64,000 nt of DNA from Actinernus sp. WN-2022 (GCA_030867875.1 JAOWCC010000655.1:6983083-7047082); one strand, 5' to 3'; shown: positions 9,781-21,142, numbered from the stretch's first letter. The notes: generated from the sequence alone by a model not told the origin. Made by a program: numbers and translations.

Positions 9781-10441
9781 CTAGGAGTGTTCCATTACCC
9801 TCTCTATTGTTGACTGGTCTCCAGCTACAGGCATGCGAGCAAATACTTTCTCTTCTTCTCCTGTGCTTGACACAAGACCTTGAAGGTATCTTACAATGGC
9901 AATCATTTCCTCTCCCTTGTTCTCATTTTTGAAGAGGATGCCTAGGTTTGCCTTCTCAGATTTCCCCTTCATTGCCTCACTGTACTTATGAGGGATGTGC
10001 TGGGGCACGATATCCTTGAAGGCTGGTACATGTTCCACTAGGACTCGCGACACAAGCACAGCGAAGTCCCTTAGCAAAGCTTGGTGGTCAGCAATGGAGG
10101 GAAGGAATGTAGCATTGGGCACCTCAAGCAGATCGGCAATTGGCTCGCTATCACAGAGGTCTGTAGCTGGGACACGATCCAGAACAATGTTATCATTACA
10201 CCAGTGATGGTCTTTGTTCTGATTGCCTGAGGTCATGTCAGCTGCTGCGATTCCAATTTGGTGGTTGCGCAGCCTTAGCAGCATTAGCTTGATTGTCACG
10301 GAGATGAAGTGATACTGCTTCTTTCCGGTTTAGAAACATGGAGTTGTAGTCCTCTCCAATGCTATCCAGGGCTCTGTTTACAGTATTGGGGGAGACATTT
10401 ACACCAAAATGGCTCATTCTGATTATTCCCTGCAGCCACAA
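9781..10441 (-). pseudogene. DUF6589 protein, N-terminal/central part (unit B)
   Basis: Two overlapping minus-strand readings (10441-10238 and 10299-9781) join by a frameshift. In order they hold SIGEDYNSMFLN, IAAADMTSGNQNKDHHWCN, EPIADLLEVPNATFLPS, FAVLVSRVLVEHVPAF, HIPHKYSEAMKGKSEKA, LGILFKNENKGEEM and PVAGDQSTIER. This is the central DUF6589 core as I remember it (MTS.N.NKDHHW, PN.TFLP, H...KYS..M, GDQ.T.ER). The gene direction is from here toward 8335, with about 850 bp of non-matching sequence between, so it is broken. Confidence 0.78.
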
Positions 10442-10630
10442 GGAAACAAAATTAATTTAACTCAACTAAATGCTGCGTGTGAGACGTTTGACTCTAGCCT
10501 GTCCATAAATGTGAAATTATATAGCTCTGGGTATGCTGCGCGATGTTTCCAATTTTCCGATTTTGTACGCATACGGGCGTATCGAGAGAGACTAGGTTCG
10601 ACGATTAGTCACTTATAGAATAAACGGTGG

Positions 10631-10687
10631 TGTTCAAGCCAAGTTAAGCCCGATCGGGCGAGATAAGTAAAGTGGATTAGTGACGGC
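10631..10687 (+). promoter_or_regulatory. 5S-rRNA-like internal promoter block (unit B)
   Basis: Same arrangement as in unit A: AAGTTAAGC, GATCGGGC, then GTGGATTAGTGACGGC. Box C is more diverged here (GGATTAG instead of GGATGGG). Confidence 0.45.
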
Positions 10688-11187
10688 AAAGGTATGTGGA
10701 ATAGCAAAGATACATCAGGGGGAACAAGGAAGAAAAGGGAGATTAGAATGCGAAAGGAGGGTGGAGCAAGTAGAGGGGAGGGGTGGTGTGTTTAGTCAAA
10801 AATATTTAGTAGGGGAGGGGTGGGTGAATTTTGTCTTTTTTAAATTCCCCCGAAAAAAACAAAACTCCCAAAAAGTTTTTTTAAATCCTTTTTAGTATCA
10901 TTGATATTCCAACCTACCAAATAACGTGACATGAAAAAAAAATCTACAACATATATGTCTGTAATCTCCTTTATCTGTAATCTTGCAAATAAACAGACAA
11001 CACCCTAAAAGGTACCACGTTTTGTTACGTAATTGCCTTTTGTCAAAAGACCCCCTAAATGGGACCATCACTGAAATTTGACACCCTAAAAGGGATGGCC
11101 GAGTACCCCTGTCAGGTCAGTAGGGGCGTCCCCCCCTCCCCCGGGCAATTACACTGTATTATACTGCAAGCTCGAGGTTTCTTTTTA

Positions 11188-11370
11188 ACAAATAGTGTGT
11201 CCCTCAAGGAACTACCGGCTGATAGTTGCCTGCGGAAATTTGATGTTCTTAAAACAAATATAAGCCTGAGAACGAAGTTCGAGGCTTATATGCTAGTTTT
11301 AAGAACATCAAATTTCCAAGGGAAACTATCAGCCGATAGTTCCAAGACAAACACACTCTATTTGTCATTA
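11188..11370. mobile_element. Foldback MITE
   Basis: A long hairpin: the left arm (ACAAATAG, GGAACTACCGGCTGATAGTT, AATTTGATGTTCTTAAAAC) is answered by the right arm (GTTTTAAGAACATCAAATTT, AACTATCAGCCGATAGTTCC, CTATTTGT). Arms are about 75 bp and loop about 35 bp. A further CTGATAGTT copy lies at about 11415. No target duplication could be fixed. Confidence 0.75.
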
Positions 11371-11873
11371 TTGTTCATCACAAAATTGTCTTCCACTCTC
11401 AGCGGGCACTATCGCCTGATAGTTTTCCTCTGCGGACGACAACTATCACGTCACATGATCGATATTAGCCAATGAGCGCGCACCAACATTTTGTGGTGAA
11501 CTATAATGGCAACTATAGGGGCAACCAGCTCTGAGCCAGTTATCAAAGTCAATAGAAACAGATAGTGAGCCAGTCTAATTGTTTTAGCATAACCAAGCTG
11601 CTGTTCTATCAACTTAGCAATTGACATAACATCAAGAACACTGAGAACAAATCTCAACAAACAACCAATTTTTGTTTTGCACCCACTACATCTTGTGCCC
11701 ATTACATCTATTGATCGATAAATGTCACTGGTCTAGCCAATCAGATTTTGAGTTTGCCAATAGTCGATGGCTGTGTTATGCTAACACCTGACATCCATTT
11801 AGTGAGTAGATTAGCCAATCAGATTGCAGCATTGGTGATAGAATGCTTATAGTGAATTAGATAGGATTTGAGC

Positions 11874-13524
11874 TCAACCATCCACATAATGCATCCCGTA
11901 TCTGCTTTGCTCCAACATCGTCAACTCCACTGTGCCCTCTGGGTGCGGGTTGATGTGCTTCTTCCTCCCATTCATTGTCAAAGTACTCGCCATGGGTTTC
12001 ACAAATGTTGTGCAAAATACAACAGCTGGGACATTCCTAACTTCCAAGTCAAGGGTCTTTAAGAGACACCGCCATCTACCTTTCGGTCGTCCAAAGCACA
12101 TTCAATTGTCATCCTTGCTCTGCTTAGCCTATAGTTGAACAGTTTCTGTTCATCTGTTTGCCCGCTACCAGGAAAACCCTTCATGAGCCATGGGCACAGA
12201 GGATATGCAGGATCTCCAACCAAGAACAGCGGAATGCTCACTCCATTGATGTCTTCATTCCATGTAGGAAAAAGGTTGTCATTGGATGCCTTTTCATAAA
12301 TGGGAGAATTCTGAAGTACATACGAGTCATGATGTTTCCCAGGCTGACCAACACTTATATCAGTAAAGACATAGTTATTGTCACAAACAGCCTGCAAGAT
12401 AACAGAGTGAAAGAACTTCCTGTTAAAGTAATCGGAATGGTGTTCACTGGGGGCGATTATTGGAATATGAGTCTCATCAACAGCACCAGCACATTGAGGA
12501 AAACCCCACCGGCGACGATAACCATTGATTACTCTTCTCAGGCTGGCTCCCTTTGGGAATTCAACGTACTTCGGTCCCAAGATGGTATTGATACTTTCAA
12601 GAACAGCGTGAAAGATAGTGCACGCCGTCGAACGACCTACACTAAATAACAGCCCCAGGCTCCTAAAGTCGATGTTTGTGGCCAGCTTCCACAGAGTAAT
12701 CATTACTCTTTTCTCCACAGGTATCACAGAGCGAAAGCTTGTTGATACCTTTTCTATGGCAGGTCGTAGGGTATCACAGATGTGCATAAATGTTTGCTGG
12801 GTCATCCTTACGTTTTGATACCAGTCTCTTGCCGTCCATGTTGTGCTAGTAGGGACCTTACGCAACCAGGACGGCAACGTCTATGACAACGGCATAAAAC
12901 AATACCCTTAATTACAAAATTCAATAACTGCACGTGAAAATGCACGCAGTCGCCTTCATTTCAGCCGTTGTCTGGAAAAACACAACGTCAAAATCCTAAA
13001 GTTTACGTTTCCAAGAGAACGCAAACGTAAGAAAGTAAATCACTCTGTTTTTCGTTCGGCGTGAGCAAAACTTTATGCTTATCATATTTTTCAAAGACCT
13101 GGATGTGAAACGTAATTATAAGCGAATAAAGGAACTAGTAAACACCAGATTTCGGGAGAAAACACTTTTCTACCTTCCGTCGTCGCTGCCGTCGCCGTCC
13201 TGGTTGCGTAAGGTCCCTAGTATCTTCCCAGATATCGGACTTCCTTGCTTTGATCCACGTTGACCTCACGCAGTTTTTGCGCTGCAACTGAGAGAGACAG
13301 AACAACAAGCTCCTTCGTCTTTGTACAGAGCGATGCCTTTGAGCTCGGCGAAGCCGGACACGGACATCTTCAACATTGCGGATTAATTGTATGCGGCGAA
13401 GGTTCCTCTGTCGTCTTACACTATTTTCTCTCTGTTTTCTCGTTCTTCTAAAACTCGAGATAAGAGTAAACCAGTACAGTATTGTGTTTATATATAATGT
13501 TGCAATTAAAAATGCGGCCGCCAT
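11874..13524 (-). pseudogene. Harbinger-type (HARBI1-like, DDE_4) transposase, interrupted
   Basis: This is a transposase of the PIF/Harbinger superfamily. The N-terminus is at 13524-13223 (Arg-rich, ending SDIWEDT). Coding resumes at 12846 with the segment holding WTARDWYQNVRMTQQTF. The catalytic part shows QCAGAVDETHIPI, VGQPGKHHDSYVL and LVGDPAYPL, followed by the usual NYRLSRARMTIEC. Three faults are visible: a 366-bp MITE inside the coding exon, a one-base loss near 12092-12097 that shifts EC..FGR.KGRWR out of frame, and continuation of the C-terminus in the new frame to 11874. Without these the length would be near 430 residues, normal for the family. The left terminal repeat of the element was not found. 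Confidence 0.92.
12847..13222. mobile_element. 366-bp MITE inside the Harbinger transposase
   Basis: The element (12852-13217) begins GGGACCTTACGCAACCAGGA and ends with its reverse complement; the perfect part of the terminal repeat is about 24 bp. TAGTA flanks it on both sides (12847-12851 and 13218-13222). Removing the element and one TAGTA restores the transposase frame exactly across the junction, which fixes the boundaries. A 3-bp duplication with A/T-ended TIRs is the other reading. Internal sequence has no ORF of note. Confidence 0.92.
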
Positions 13525-13619
13525 GTTGTTACTCAGACCGCAACATGTTGCTATGGATACATTGCTTCAAAATTCCGCTGACCACAAAAAAATGTGCACT
13601 CGAAGAAAGGCAAGTGTGA

Positions 13620-13747
13620 ACACCTAAATCGGGTATGATCGATTCAGACCGGTCTGGACCGATCTAAGTGTGAACATAATCGGTTTGGTTGGGATCGATT
13701 CAAAAGTGAATCGGTTCAGAGCGGTCTAGATGTGAACACGGCCTATG
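13620..13747. repeat. Subterminal repeats and probable Harbinger 3' terminus
   Basis: Degenerate repeats of GTGTGAACA and GGTC(T/C)GGACCGAT end in TGTGAACACGGCC at about 13731-13743. Termini of the form GGCCGTGTTCACA are common in Harbinger-type elements, and the position upstream of the transposase fits. The matching left end was not located. Confidence 0.5.
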
Positions 13748-13989
13748 TTGCCATGCAATTAGCAAACAGAGTGAGATTAATACAATCGCATAGTTAATAC
13801 AAGTTCTTTGATTAAAGGCCCAGGTCTCTCGCCTAGCATGCTTTGCGGCTTTGTTATTGTTGTGGTTGCCTCAAAACGAGGCTGCTATTGTTTTGTGACA
13901 AGCGCGCTAAGATTGAAGTCGCTCGTGGCGCGCTAGCTCAGCTGTTTTCCAGTGACAAAGCAGAGAGACTTGGAATTCCGGCTTGGAAT

Positions 13990-14347
13990 ATGGCAGAATC
14001 ATCCAGTTATTCAGACTATTCGATGTTAGATGTGGAAGATTATGAGCCAAGGAATCGCTATGGGTCGTTGATAGCGGAAAGAACGAAAGAGATGGACGAG
14101 ATGGAGCTTTGTACAAACTGTCTTGTGATTTAGTTATTTTGTCTGAATATGTTTTGCGATTGCATTGGTTGTTCCCCTGTTCTCTGGTTTAACTTTGGCT
14201 TAACCGTTACAGGAGATCGTCGAGGATATAGTAGCGAGGACGGATAGGGCGAGATGTTCTTGTAAAGGCAAATATGAAAGCGAGCGAATTGCGGATGGGG
14301 TGACACGGTTCGAACTCTTGACAATAATCTCCGAACGTGAAATCAAG
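13990..14347 (+). CDS. Candidate two-exon gene start inside the TTAA element
   Basis: Exon 1 starts at an ATG with good context at 13990 (MAESSSYSDYSMLD, acidic and Ser-rich) and contains ELCTNC. A phase-0 donor is possible at 14125 (GTGATT). Exon 2 (14213-14347) follows a good acceptor (TTAACCGTTACAG) and reads EIVEDIVARTDRARCSCKGK, ending at AAG|GTTTGC. Both exons are 45 codons and join in phase. I do not recognise the product. The C..C and CSC clusters could bind zinc. Without exon 1's weak donor the ORF ends at 14133. Confidence 0.4.
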
Positions 14348-15896
14348 GTTTGCTCTTCATGTTTTTTATCACCAGTTCAGGTCATGTTTTGCTTTAGTTA
14401 TTTATTACCAAAGTCGACGTTTCAAGTCTGGTTGCTGTCTTTAAGTGACAAAAACAGTTGCTTGCAGCTTGTTGGACTGCCAAAATTAATATTGTTTTGT
14501 CTGAATGTTCCGCAAATAAAGTGGTTTGGTCTCCTTATTATAGACCCCATTATACAGTTGATCTATTTCCTGTCCCCCGTTTGATACTTTTCTATCTTGC
14601 TATTGTGTGTTGAACTTTGCTTCTTTTGCACTATTGTCAGATAAACCGTACCTTATTAGGTGTGGACCATAAGGAAATCCAGGGAGGGGTGGTAATCCCA
14701 GACAAAAAATTTGAGCAAGGAAAAATAGTCTGAAAAAAATTCCTGCAAGCACCAAGACGCCCCCAAAAAGTCATGCAAGGGAACTGAGACAAATTTATAT
14801 ATATTAATACAAGTATGTGAAAGGTTTATCTTTTTAAAGGTCAAAATTGGGTATATGAATTCTAAAAACTACCTAAACCATCACACCAATTATAGCTGCA
14901 TAATTAAAAAATAGGAAAAAGGGGGGGGGGGAGAAAGGGTGGGGGATATTCCTCCCCCCCCTCCCCCATTTGATGTACAGAAAAAAAATCAATATATTAT
15001 TGCAATACCAAAGAGGGGGGGGGGGGGGTTTAGGCAGTGTAAATTTATCACAAATTTATCATAACCCTACTTGGCATAATTTAGAAGCATTTCCAGGCAC
15101 AATTTCAACTTTTACTGGGTGCCTCTAGCATGCTCACCTCCAAACTCACATTAGGTGTTGCCCCATTCTGTTAAGTAATACCAATTATACTCAGTTATCT
15201 GTTATTTACATATAAGCAGTGGACAACTCAAAAGCCTTCAGCTACTTTGTCCACTGCAAAGGATAACTTATTATATTTCTTTAATTATCCTCATTGTACC
15301 TATTGATGTTTACCATAACCTCCAATAACAAGGGAATGCTACTGGACAAATCTCAAATTAGGCTATTCAATCAGTCATTGTATGTTGAATTTGTTTAGCC
15401 AAATTGTCTTATTACAAATGAATTTTCAATTTGAAACATGACCTGAAAGTGAAGGCATTTATGGGAGGCGAAATCTAAAAAAATCCCAGGGGAGCAGGCA
15501 ATTCCAGGGTCAAACACGAGCCCCACAACAGAGATGCATTTGGCCCAGGCTGAATAGAGGCAACTTTTTCTGCAGGCTACAATCGTGTGGGCCTACAGAT
15601 TTTAAAAACCTGGGTAAGCCTCTGGTAGATGTATACATTTGCAAATATAAAACAAAAATTAGTTTTAAAAAAATTTGTGCAGAGCTCTAAAAAATTGTGT
15701 TACCACCCCTCCCCCCCCCCCTCAACGGATTTATAATTGTCAACCCCTTAGATCATTAGTTTTCCTCACATTTTTGTTTAAAACTGTATTTATCATATTG
15801 AAAGGTTTAAATAGGCATCTTGTCACTACACCAAGAGTTACATTTTCTTATAGGAATTTCTGGCCACCCTTGAGCCTGCAAGGAAATGAAGCTTCT

Positions 15897-16015
15897 CAAT
15901 ATGGGTAGTCTCTCTCGCAGCCGTTCTTAGTGTCGGGCTTCCTGTCCCCGCTCCCCAGGAGGGGGGACAGGAAGCCAGACACTAAGAAAGGCTGCGAGCG
16001 AGACTACAATATGGG
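15897..16015. mobile_element. 101-bp Mutator-like MITE with 9-bp target duplication
   Basis: The foldback (15906-16006) begins TAGTCTCTCTCGCAGCC and ends GGCTGCGAGCGAGACTA. CAATATGGG occurs immediately outside both ends (15897-15905 and 16007-16015). A 9-bp duplication is the Mutator (MULE) signature. It is nested in the TTAA element. Confidence 0.9.
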
Positions 16016-16412
16016 TAGAGGCAGCTTGGATTTCATAAAAAATATGTGCACAGCCTTACATGAACCAGATTAGCCTCAAGACCCCCCATCCCAGATTGCC
16101 ATGGTGCAAGTCTGCAGACAGTGCCCACTGAAGAAGAGAATGTTTGTTGCAAGCATGTCAGATATCCTTATAACCAGCCATTCTCCAACATTTGCCTCAA
16201 TTGAGACATTCTCGAAGTGTGCATTAAAGCTAGGTACATTGTACAACATTCGAGCAGACACATTTAATTTCTCCATGGAGTTTCCAAAAAGCTGGTTATC
16301 GACAGTTTGTGATATCATCATTATTATTAAAAACAGTAGATGACCTAGTTGTTTTCTTCATGCCAAAGCAAGACCAGTGCACTACGCAGCTCTGGTGTGG
16401 GAGGTGGCTCTG

Positions 16413-16601
16413 TCATACCAATAGTAGGTGAAATCTGCTTGGGGTCAAAGGCATCTCTATCACTCCTACAAGAAATTTCATCTTTGCTGTTCTGAAGAGG
16501 TGCATGTTATGGTCTATTGCAGCAAGGTCACACAGATTATCATGATAAAGTATGAGTACCTTTTGATGAAAACAGAAAAGACTATTATTGTATACATTCA
16601 A
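16413..16601 (-). pseudogene. Decayed transposase-like fragment
   Basis: The minus-strand reading has CDLAAIDHNMHLFR, which resembles the LAA.DHN....R segment I associate with Kolobok-type or similar cnidarian transposases. The frame changes just after it. The match is short and the call is tentative. It could be the remnant of the transposase of the surrounding TTAA element. Confidence 0.3.
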
Positions 16602-17378
16602 GTTTCTCAGTAGAAGCTATAAAAAGGTTTACTGAATTCCCTGAGACTATAAAAATATAAAATGATTTCAAAACTTCTGTTTGGACCAAGGTCTGCAATG
16701 TCTAAGCAGCTTTGGTATTTTATATTTTCCTCTCTCACCCAACTTTGCTCTGTATATTTTTTGGAAGGACCCATATTTGTTATTTATTAGGAAGCGGTCA
16801 TTAATATTTTTTTTCAAAACCCACATCAACTGCTGTAGAATCTTGAAGTTGTGCTTGGTTATCTCTATATACTAAAGCAAATGAAAAAAGATTGCGAAGT
16901 AATACAGAGCCAGAGGTTCTGTAGAAAATTTCGAATAATTTCACTTCAACTTACCCTGCACTGCTGAAAGACTTCCCGGGAAGTTGATGGAGTAGAAACT
17001 GTGAAAAGACTGTTGGTTTTCTCTGCGTACCCCAGGGGCTGCTATACCAAATACAGACGAGCGAAGTCTTATTTATCTGACACAGCCAGGCAAACGCAGC
17101 GTTCCACCGCGACACTGCTGCGACTCCGCCATATTGCCTCTAACCAAAGCTAAAATAAACTAAAATGGCTTACAAAAAAACAAAAATAACCCAATGCAGA
17201 TCGAGATGAATAGTCAAACTCAATTCAAAGGCAGTTTGGAATAATCAAGATACTCTCTAACGAAGGATGGAACAAGATTCACGAAGACGAATATCTCCCT
17301 CCAAAAACTCGGGGTTTTCAACTACGCGAAACTCAAGAGGCGCGCAAAGCATGCTAGGCGAGAGACCTGGGCCTTTAA

Positions 17379-19831
17379 TTTGTTTTCTTGCCATTTCTTG
17401 TACAGATTTTTCTGATAGTGGTGAATAATGAACTTGAATTTTTCATCGGAAAACGGAAAGGCGAGGTTGCTTGTTAGAATAATTATTTCTACTCTTTCCA
17501 AGTCCATGTTTGCCACTGCTTTCTTAAAGTACAGTTCTACTTTTTTTTTCTCGGAAAGCATGAGACCGTCTTGATTCTTGCTTGAATATTTACATCCACA
17601 ACCAGTTTGCCAGAATTAAATTGAGTTGATGGCAAATTTCCACAGGACAAGCGCTGGTATAGAGCTTCTCATTAAAACTTAGCAATTTTCTATCTTTTTA
17701 TCTTTTCAACTAAGTGAATTGAAGTTCACCCTATCACAATTTTATACCCTACTTTCAAGATTGATGGTATTGCACCCCATGGTGCAATCTAAAATGTTCT
17801 AACCTAACCTAATTGCCAGTGGTGGTTTCATGATCCCTATTTACACTATGAGTCATTTATTTACCTACTGCTTGCTAAAGTGAAACTGCATTTCATGGCG
17901 AATTAACGTACCGTATGTTTACCCTTCTTAATCCCCTTCCAACAATAAACCATTCAAACCATTAGCCACCCGATGTCATCATCGCTTGAGAGAGTATTTG
18001 AGGTGGAGGGGTGGTTGGAAAATACCGGCTATGATGTCATCGGGGTATCGCAAGAGAACGATAAGGTGCCGGAGAGAACAATGGATATACCGGCGTGATT
18101 AACTCATAGGAGGGAACAATAGGGTGGAGGTTACGTCACACGAGAACAATAGAGCGCCGCAGAGAACAATAGGGTGCTGGGCGCAGAACTCTCATTTATA
18201 TACTACTAACCGAGATAAATTAAAGCTAGGCGAGCGAGGAAGAACTATGATAAACGAGAAGGAAATGCGAAGGAACAAACGACTGAAGCAAAGGGAGTTA
18301 CGAAGCTTTGCAATGATAAGCGACTTACTAAGCATTCGTAAAAAGTTCAAACAAACTAAATAAACTATACAAATTTACTTCGGCTTCAACGACAGGATCT
18401 GGGTCAAGTGCTGGATCATCAGCACCAACTTCAGTGCCAGGAACCGGAGGAAGAGCTTCAACCATAATGTTGCTGGTGGCGGTTGACGGGTACAGAGCGA
18501 AAATCTACCCTCCACGGAATGCCGACAAACATAAAGAAACAAGCCAGGTTGAGGTATATGAAGCAGAGGGCCGTAAAGCATCATGCCGGCCTATCAGAAC
18601 GTAACCACGATGGAATTCGAGGAGTTGAACAGAATGTGTGATGCGCTAATTATATATGCAGTGAGAATAGTGTAATTTCTGCACCTAATGATCACTCATT
18701 ACAAATACATGTATACTGTAAAACATAGATGCTTTATTTATTCGATCCATACAGTTCAATTCCACGCCTGCAGTCCTCTAAAATCGGGGATTATCGTGGT
18801 ACTATAAAAGTAACGTTAATTAGAAGCATGTGATCATGAATGCTGACAGAGTGGGGCGAGAATACTGAAGAAACTGCGGCGAGCCCAACAAAATAAATAT
18901 GGCAGAGTATTGCAAGGACATCGTGTGAATCCCAAAAGATCAAATGAAACTACGTATTTTAACTTTGCCAGGCTAGTTCGGGTATGTATTGTCCCTGATA
19001 CTTGGAAAGGAAGGGAAGAACACATCAAGGAAATACTACGAAAAGATGAAGTACTTGTAGTTTATTATTTCCCGTTTCACACTGATACCTTCACACTTCG
19101 TTTTCTTCGCTTGTGTGCCGTTATAATTATGTCATGTCTCAGTTTGGAATTGTTATCGAAGTGACTTTGAGTTGGTATCGAAACGTCTTGAGTTGGTATT
19201 GATATGGCTGGTATCGAAACGACCCTTAAGACAATCTGCACTCCAATATATAGTTTCAACCACCTGTGTAATTCATTTTAGCTACACATACACACTAGCT
19301 GAGTTCAGCACGTTGGCTGAGTCCGTACCATAGCTAGTTCAGCATGCTGGCGGGTGTTGTGTTTTGACGAAGAGATGTGATGCATGTCGACGATTTAACT
19401 CAACATTTGAGCACTAGAAACGCTACTTGTGAAGTACGGCATTCTGTAATAATAACTTTACTTAAACTGATAAGAGCGATCAGCTAATCGAAAATTATTA
19501 GCTGGTATCAACCAGTGACTAGTAGGCTTTTACAGGCTTTTAACCGGTGACCAGTGAGGCTTTTACAGATAATTCCTAAACATATTGAAGAAAACGTACC
19601 GCAATATGGAAACATGAGTAATAAAAACGCTAAGTTGAAGGAAACAAACCCAGAGATCAAGATGGCAGCCAAATCGGCACCCATCCGATAGAAAGAAAGA
19701 AACCAAATCTCTATTTTTTTTCTGGCATACATGACCACGGGCAACCAAACGGAAGATTGGTTTTACATTCTCCCACAATAATAACATGCAGCAGCTCACA
19801 GTGAATTACAAAAGTTGTAGCCTATGATAGT
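17379..19831. other. Gene-poor stretch
   Basis: No supported gene. Loosely repeated GAGAACAATAG words lie at 18050-18180. Plus-strand readings at 18124-18363 and 18910-19164 show no recognisable motif. A minus-strand reading upstream of 17379 (YFKKAVANMDLERVEI) runs across the TTAA insertion point and is unrecognised. Confidence 0.5.
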
Positions 19832-20320
19832 TACAGTACCGCCTGGAACTATATGTACATTAATCGCGAGCAAATCGCGATGAGATCGCGGTCTGAACGC
19901 ACCTTGCTCGCGATCTGCTCCCACCTTGCTCGCGATCTGAACGCACCTTGCTCGCGATGTGACCGCGATCAACTGTGTTCGAGATGGAAATGATCGCAGT
20001 TACGTTCATCGGACATTAGATTTTACGTATACATTTACCCGAGCCGTTTTACAATTTCTTCCCTTGACAAAAAACGCATTAAGGTAAAAAAAAAAAGCTC
20101 AATATTACAATTTATATGAAGAAGTACTTGAGAGTAAACTGTCGCTGGTTAGAACGGATCATAAAAGTTGACGACCATTCCTACATGTATCGAGCGAGCA
20201 AGGTGCGAGCAAGGTGCGAGCAAGGTGCGAGCAAGGTGCGAGCAGATCGCGGTCAGTACACGCGATTTGATCGCGACTCGATCACGATCAAATGTACCTA
20301 TAGTTCCAGGCGGTACTGTA
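19832..20320. mobile_element. Tc1/mariner-type MITE with internal GCGAGCAAGGT repeats
   Basis: The element (19834-20318) begins CAGTACCGCCTGGAACTATA and ends with the inverted copy TATAGTTCCAGGCGGTACTG, flanked by TA on both sides. CAGT termini with a TA duplication suit Tc1/mariner. Just inside the ends are arrays of GCTCGCGATC/GCACCTTGCTCGCGAT (19870-19980) and their inverted counterpart GCGAGCAAGGT, about four tandem copies at 20190-20240. Confidence 0.88.
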
Positions 20321-21003
20321 AGTTGCCCAATGAGTATTTTTGTGGCATGTGGAAATATTACCAAATTAATAATATAATATCTTTCCTTTTTGTCGTTACG
20401 GGCCAACCATTTACCTACATTTAACTACTCATCATTCCATCTATTCTCATACGTGCTTTCTTCCTTAAGGCTCCAATGTGTTCTTTTACTTTTTCCTCTT
20501 CTTAATCGTGCTGTACTCTAGCATTCTTTTGTGTTTCCTTTTCAATCACGTTTCCTTCCACTTCCTTACTTTCATCCACACTTTGTTTCCAGTCTTGAGA
20601 TACGTTTTTTCTAGTCAGTTTTGCATTAATGAACGTTCTGTGACATGGTTTCTTTCTTTTCTGTTTTAATTTGTTGTTCTAGTGATTGGTTTATTCCTCT
20701 CTCCACCACTTCCTTTCTCCCTTCAGTTTGTTTATTGTCAACGGAAACTTTTCTCGCAAGTGCAAGAACACATGGTCATTTTTCCTCTCCCCCCACCCCG
20801 CGTTGATCATAAAAAAGGAGGGCTTTTGAAAACGCTATTTCCGAGTATGAAAAAAGACTGACCTCTCCTCTTTTCTTGACCTCTTTTCTTATGAAAAGTG
20901 CACCTACGATTCTTCCTTGGGGACTGTGTCGCTTTCCTCGCCCTCGCAATATTGTTTTTTCATCGACGTTAGGATTATGTTAGCCGATAACCAGGTCTTT
21001 CCC
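20321..21003. other. T-rich intergenic sequence, nothing recognised
   Basis: Pyrimidine-rich sequence with a 63-residue hydrophobic reading (20478-20669) that I take to be chance. Confidence 0.5.
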
Positions 21004-21142
21004 AATAGCCCAGTTTACGGTTCATGCGCAGTAGTACAAATCCTTTGTTTATCTGGCGGGCGACCAGATGTTAGCCAATGGTGGCTCGCCAGGTGAAACA
21101 AAAGACATGAACAACTGCGCATGAACCGTAAACTGGTCTATT
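21004..21142. mobile_element. Foldback MITE
   Basis: AATAGCCCAGTTTACGGTTC with ATGCGCAGT (21004-21033) is inverted at 21111-21142 (ACTGCGCAT, GAACCGTAAACTGG, TCTATT). The inner part, CTTTGTTTATCTGGCGGGCG, pairs loosely with CTCGCCAGGTGAAACAAAAG. The target duplication is unclear. Confidence 0.75.

Larger units (their letters stand above)
8434..10952. repeat. Unit B of the ~2.5 kb direct duplication
   Basis: This is the uninterrupted counterpart of unit A. It contains the DUF6589 pieces and the 5S-like block, and has no Penelope insertion. It gives the empty-site sequence against which the PLE target duplication can be read. Confidence 0.8.
13812..17378. mobile_element. 3.56 kb TTAA-flanked TIR transposon
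   Basis: AGGCCCAGGTCTCTCGCC begins at 13816, and its reverse complement ends at 17374; the terminal repeat is about 32 perfect bases (through GCATGCTTTGCG). TTAA flanks both ends (13812-13815 and 17375-17378). TTAA targeting is known for piggyBac and Kolobok. The interior has a candidate two-exon coding start, a decayed minus-strand coding piece near 16.4-16.6 kb, poly-G/C tracts and a nested Mutator-like MITE. No intact transposase is visible. Confidence 0.88.

Noticed and set aside
11059..11475. 138-residue plus-strand reading
   Set aside because: It runs through the foldback MITE at 11188-11370, so the open frame is a product of the hairpin arms.
12158..12649. 163-residue plus-strand reading
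   Set aside because: It is the antisense of the Harbinger transposase.
17322..17561. 79-residue minus-strand reading as a gene
   Set aside because: It crosses the TTAA insertion boundary, so its C-terminal part belongs to the transposon end; the remainder is too short to call.
20116..20424. Three overlapping readings with CEQGASKVRA repeats
   Set aside because: Produced by the GCGAGCAAGGT array inside a MITE.
20478..20669. 63-residue membrane-like reading
   Set aside because: Same reason: pyrimidine-rich DNA, no conserved motif.
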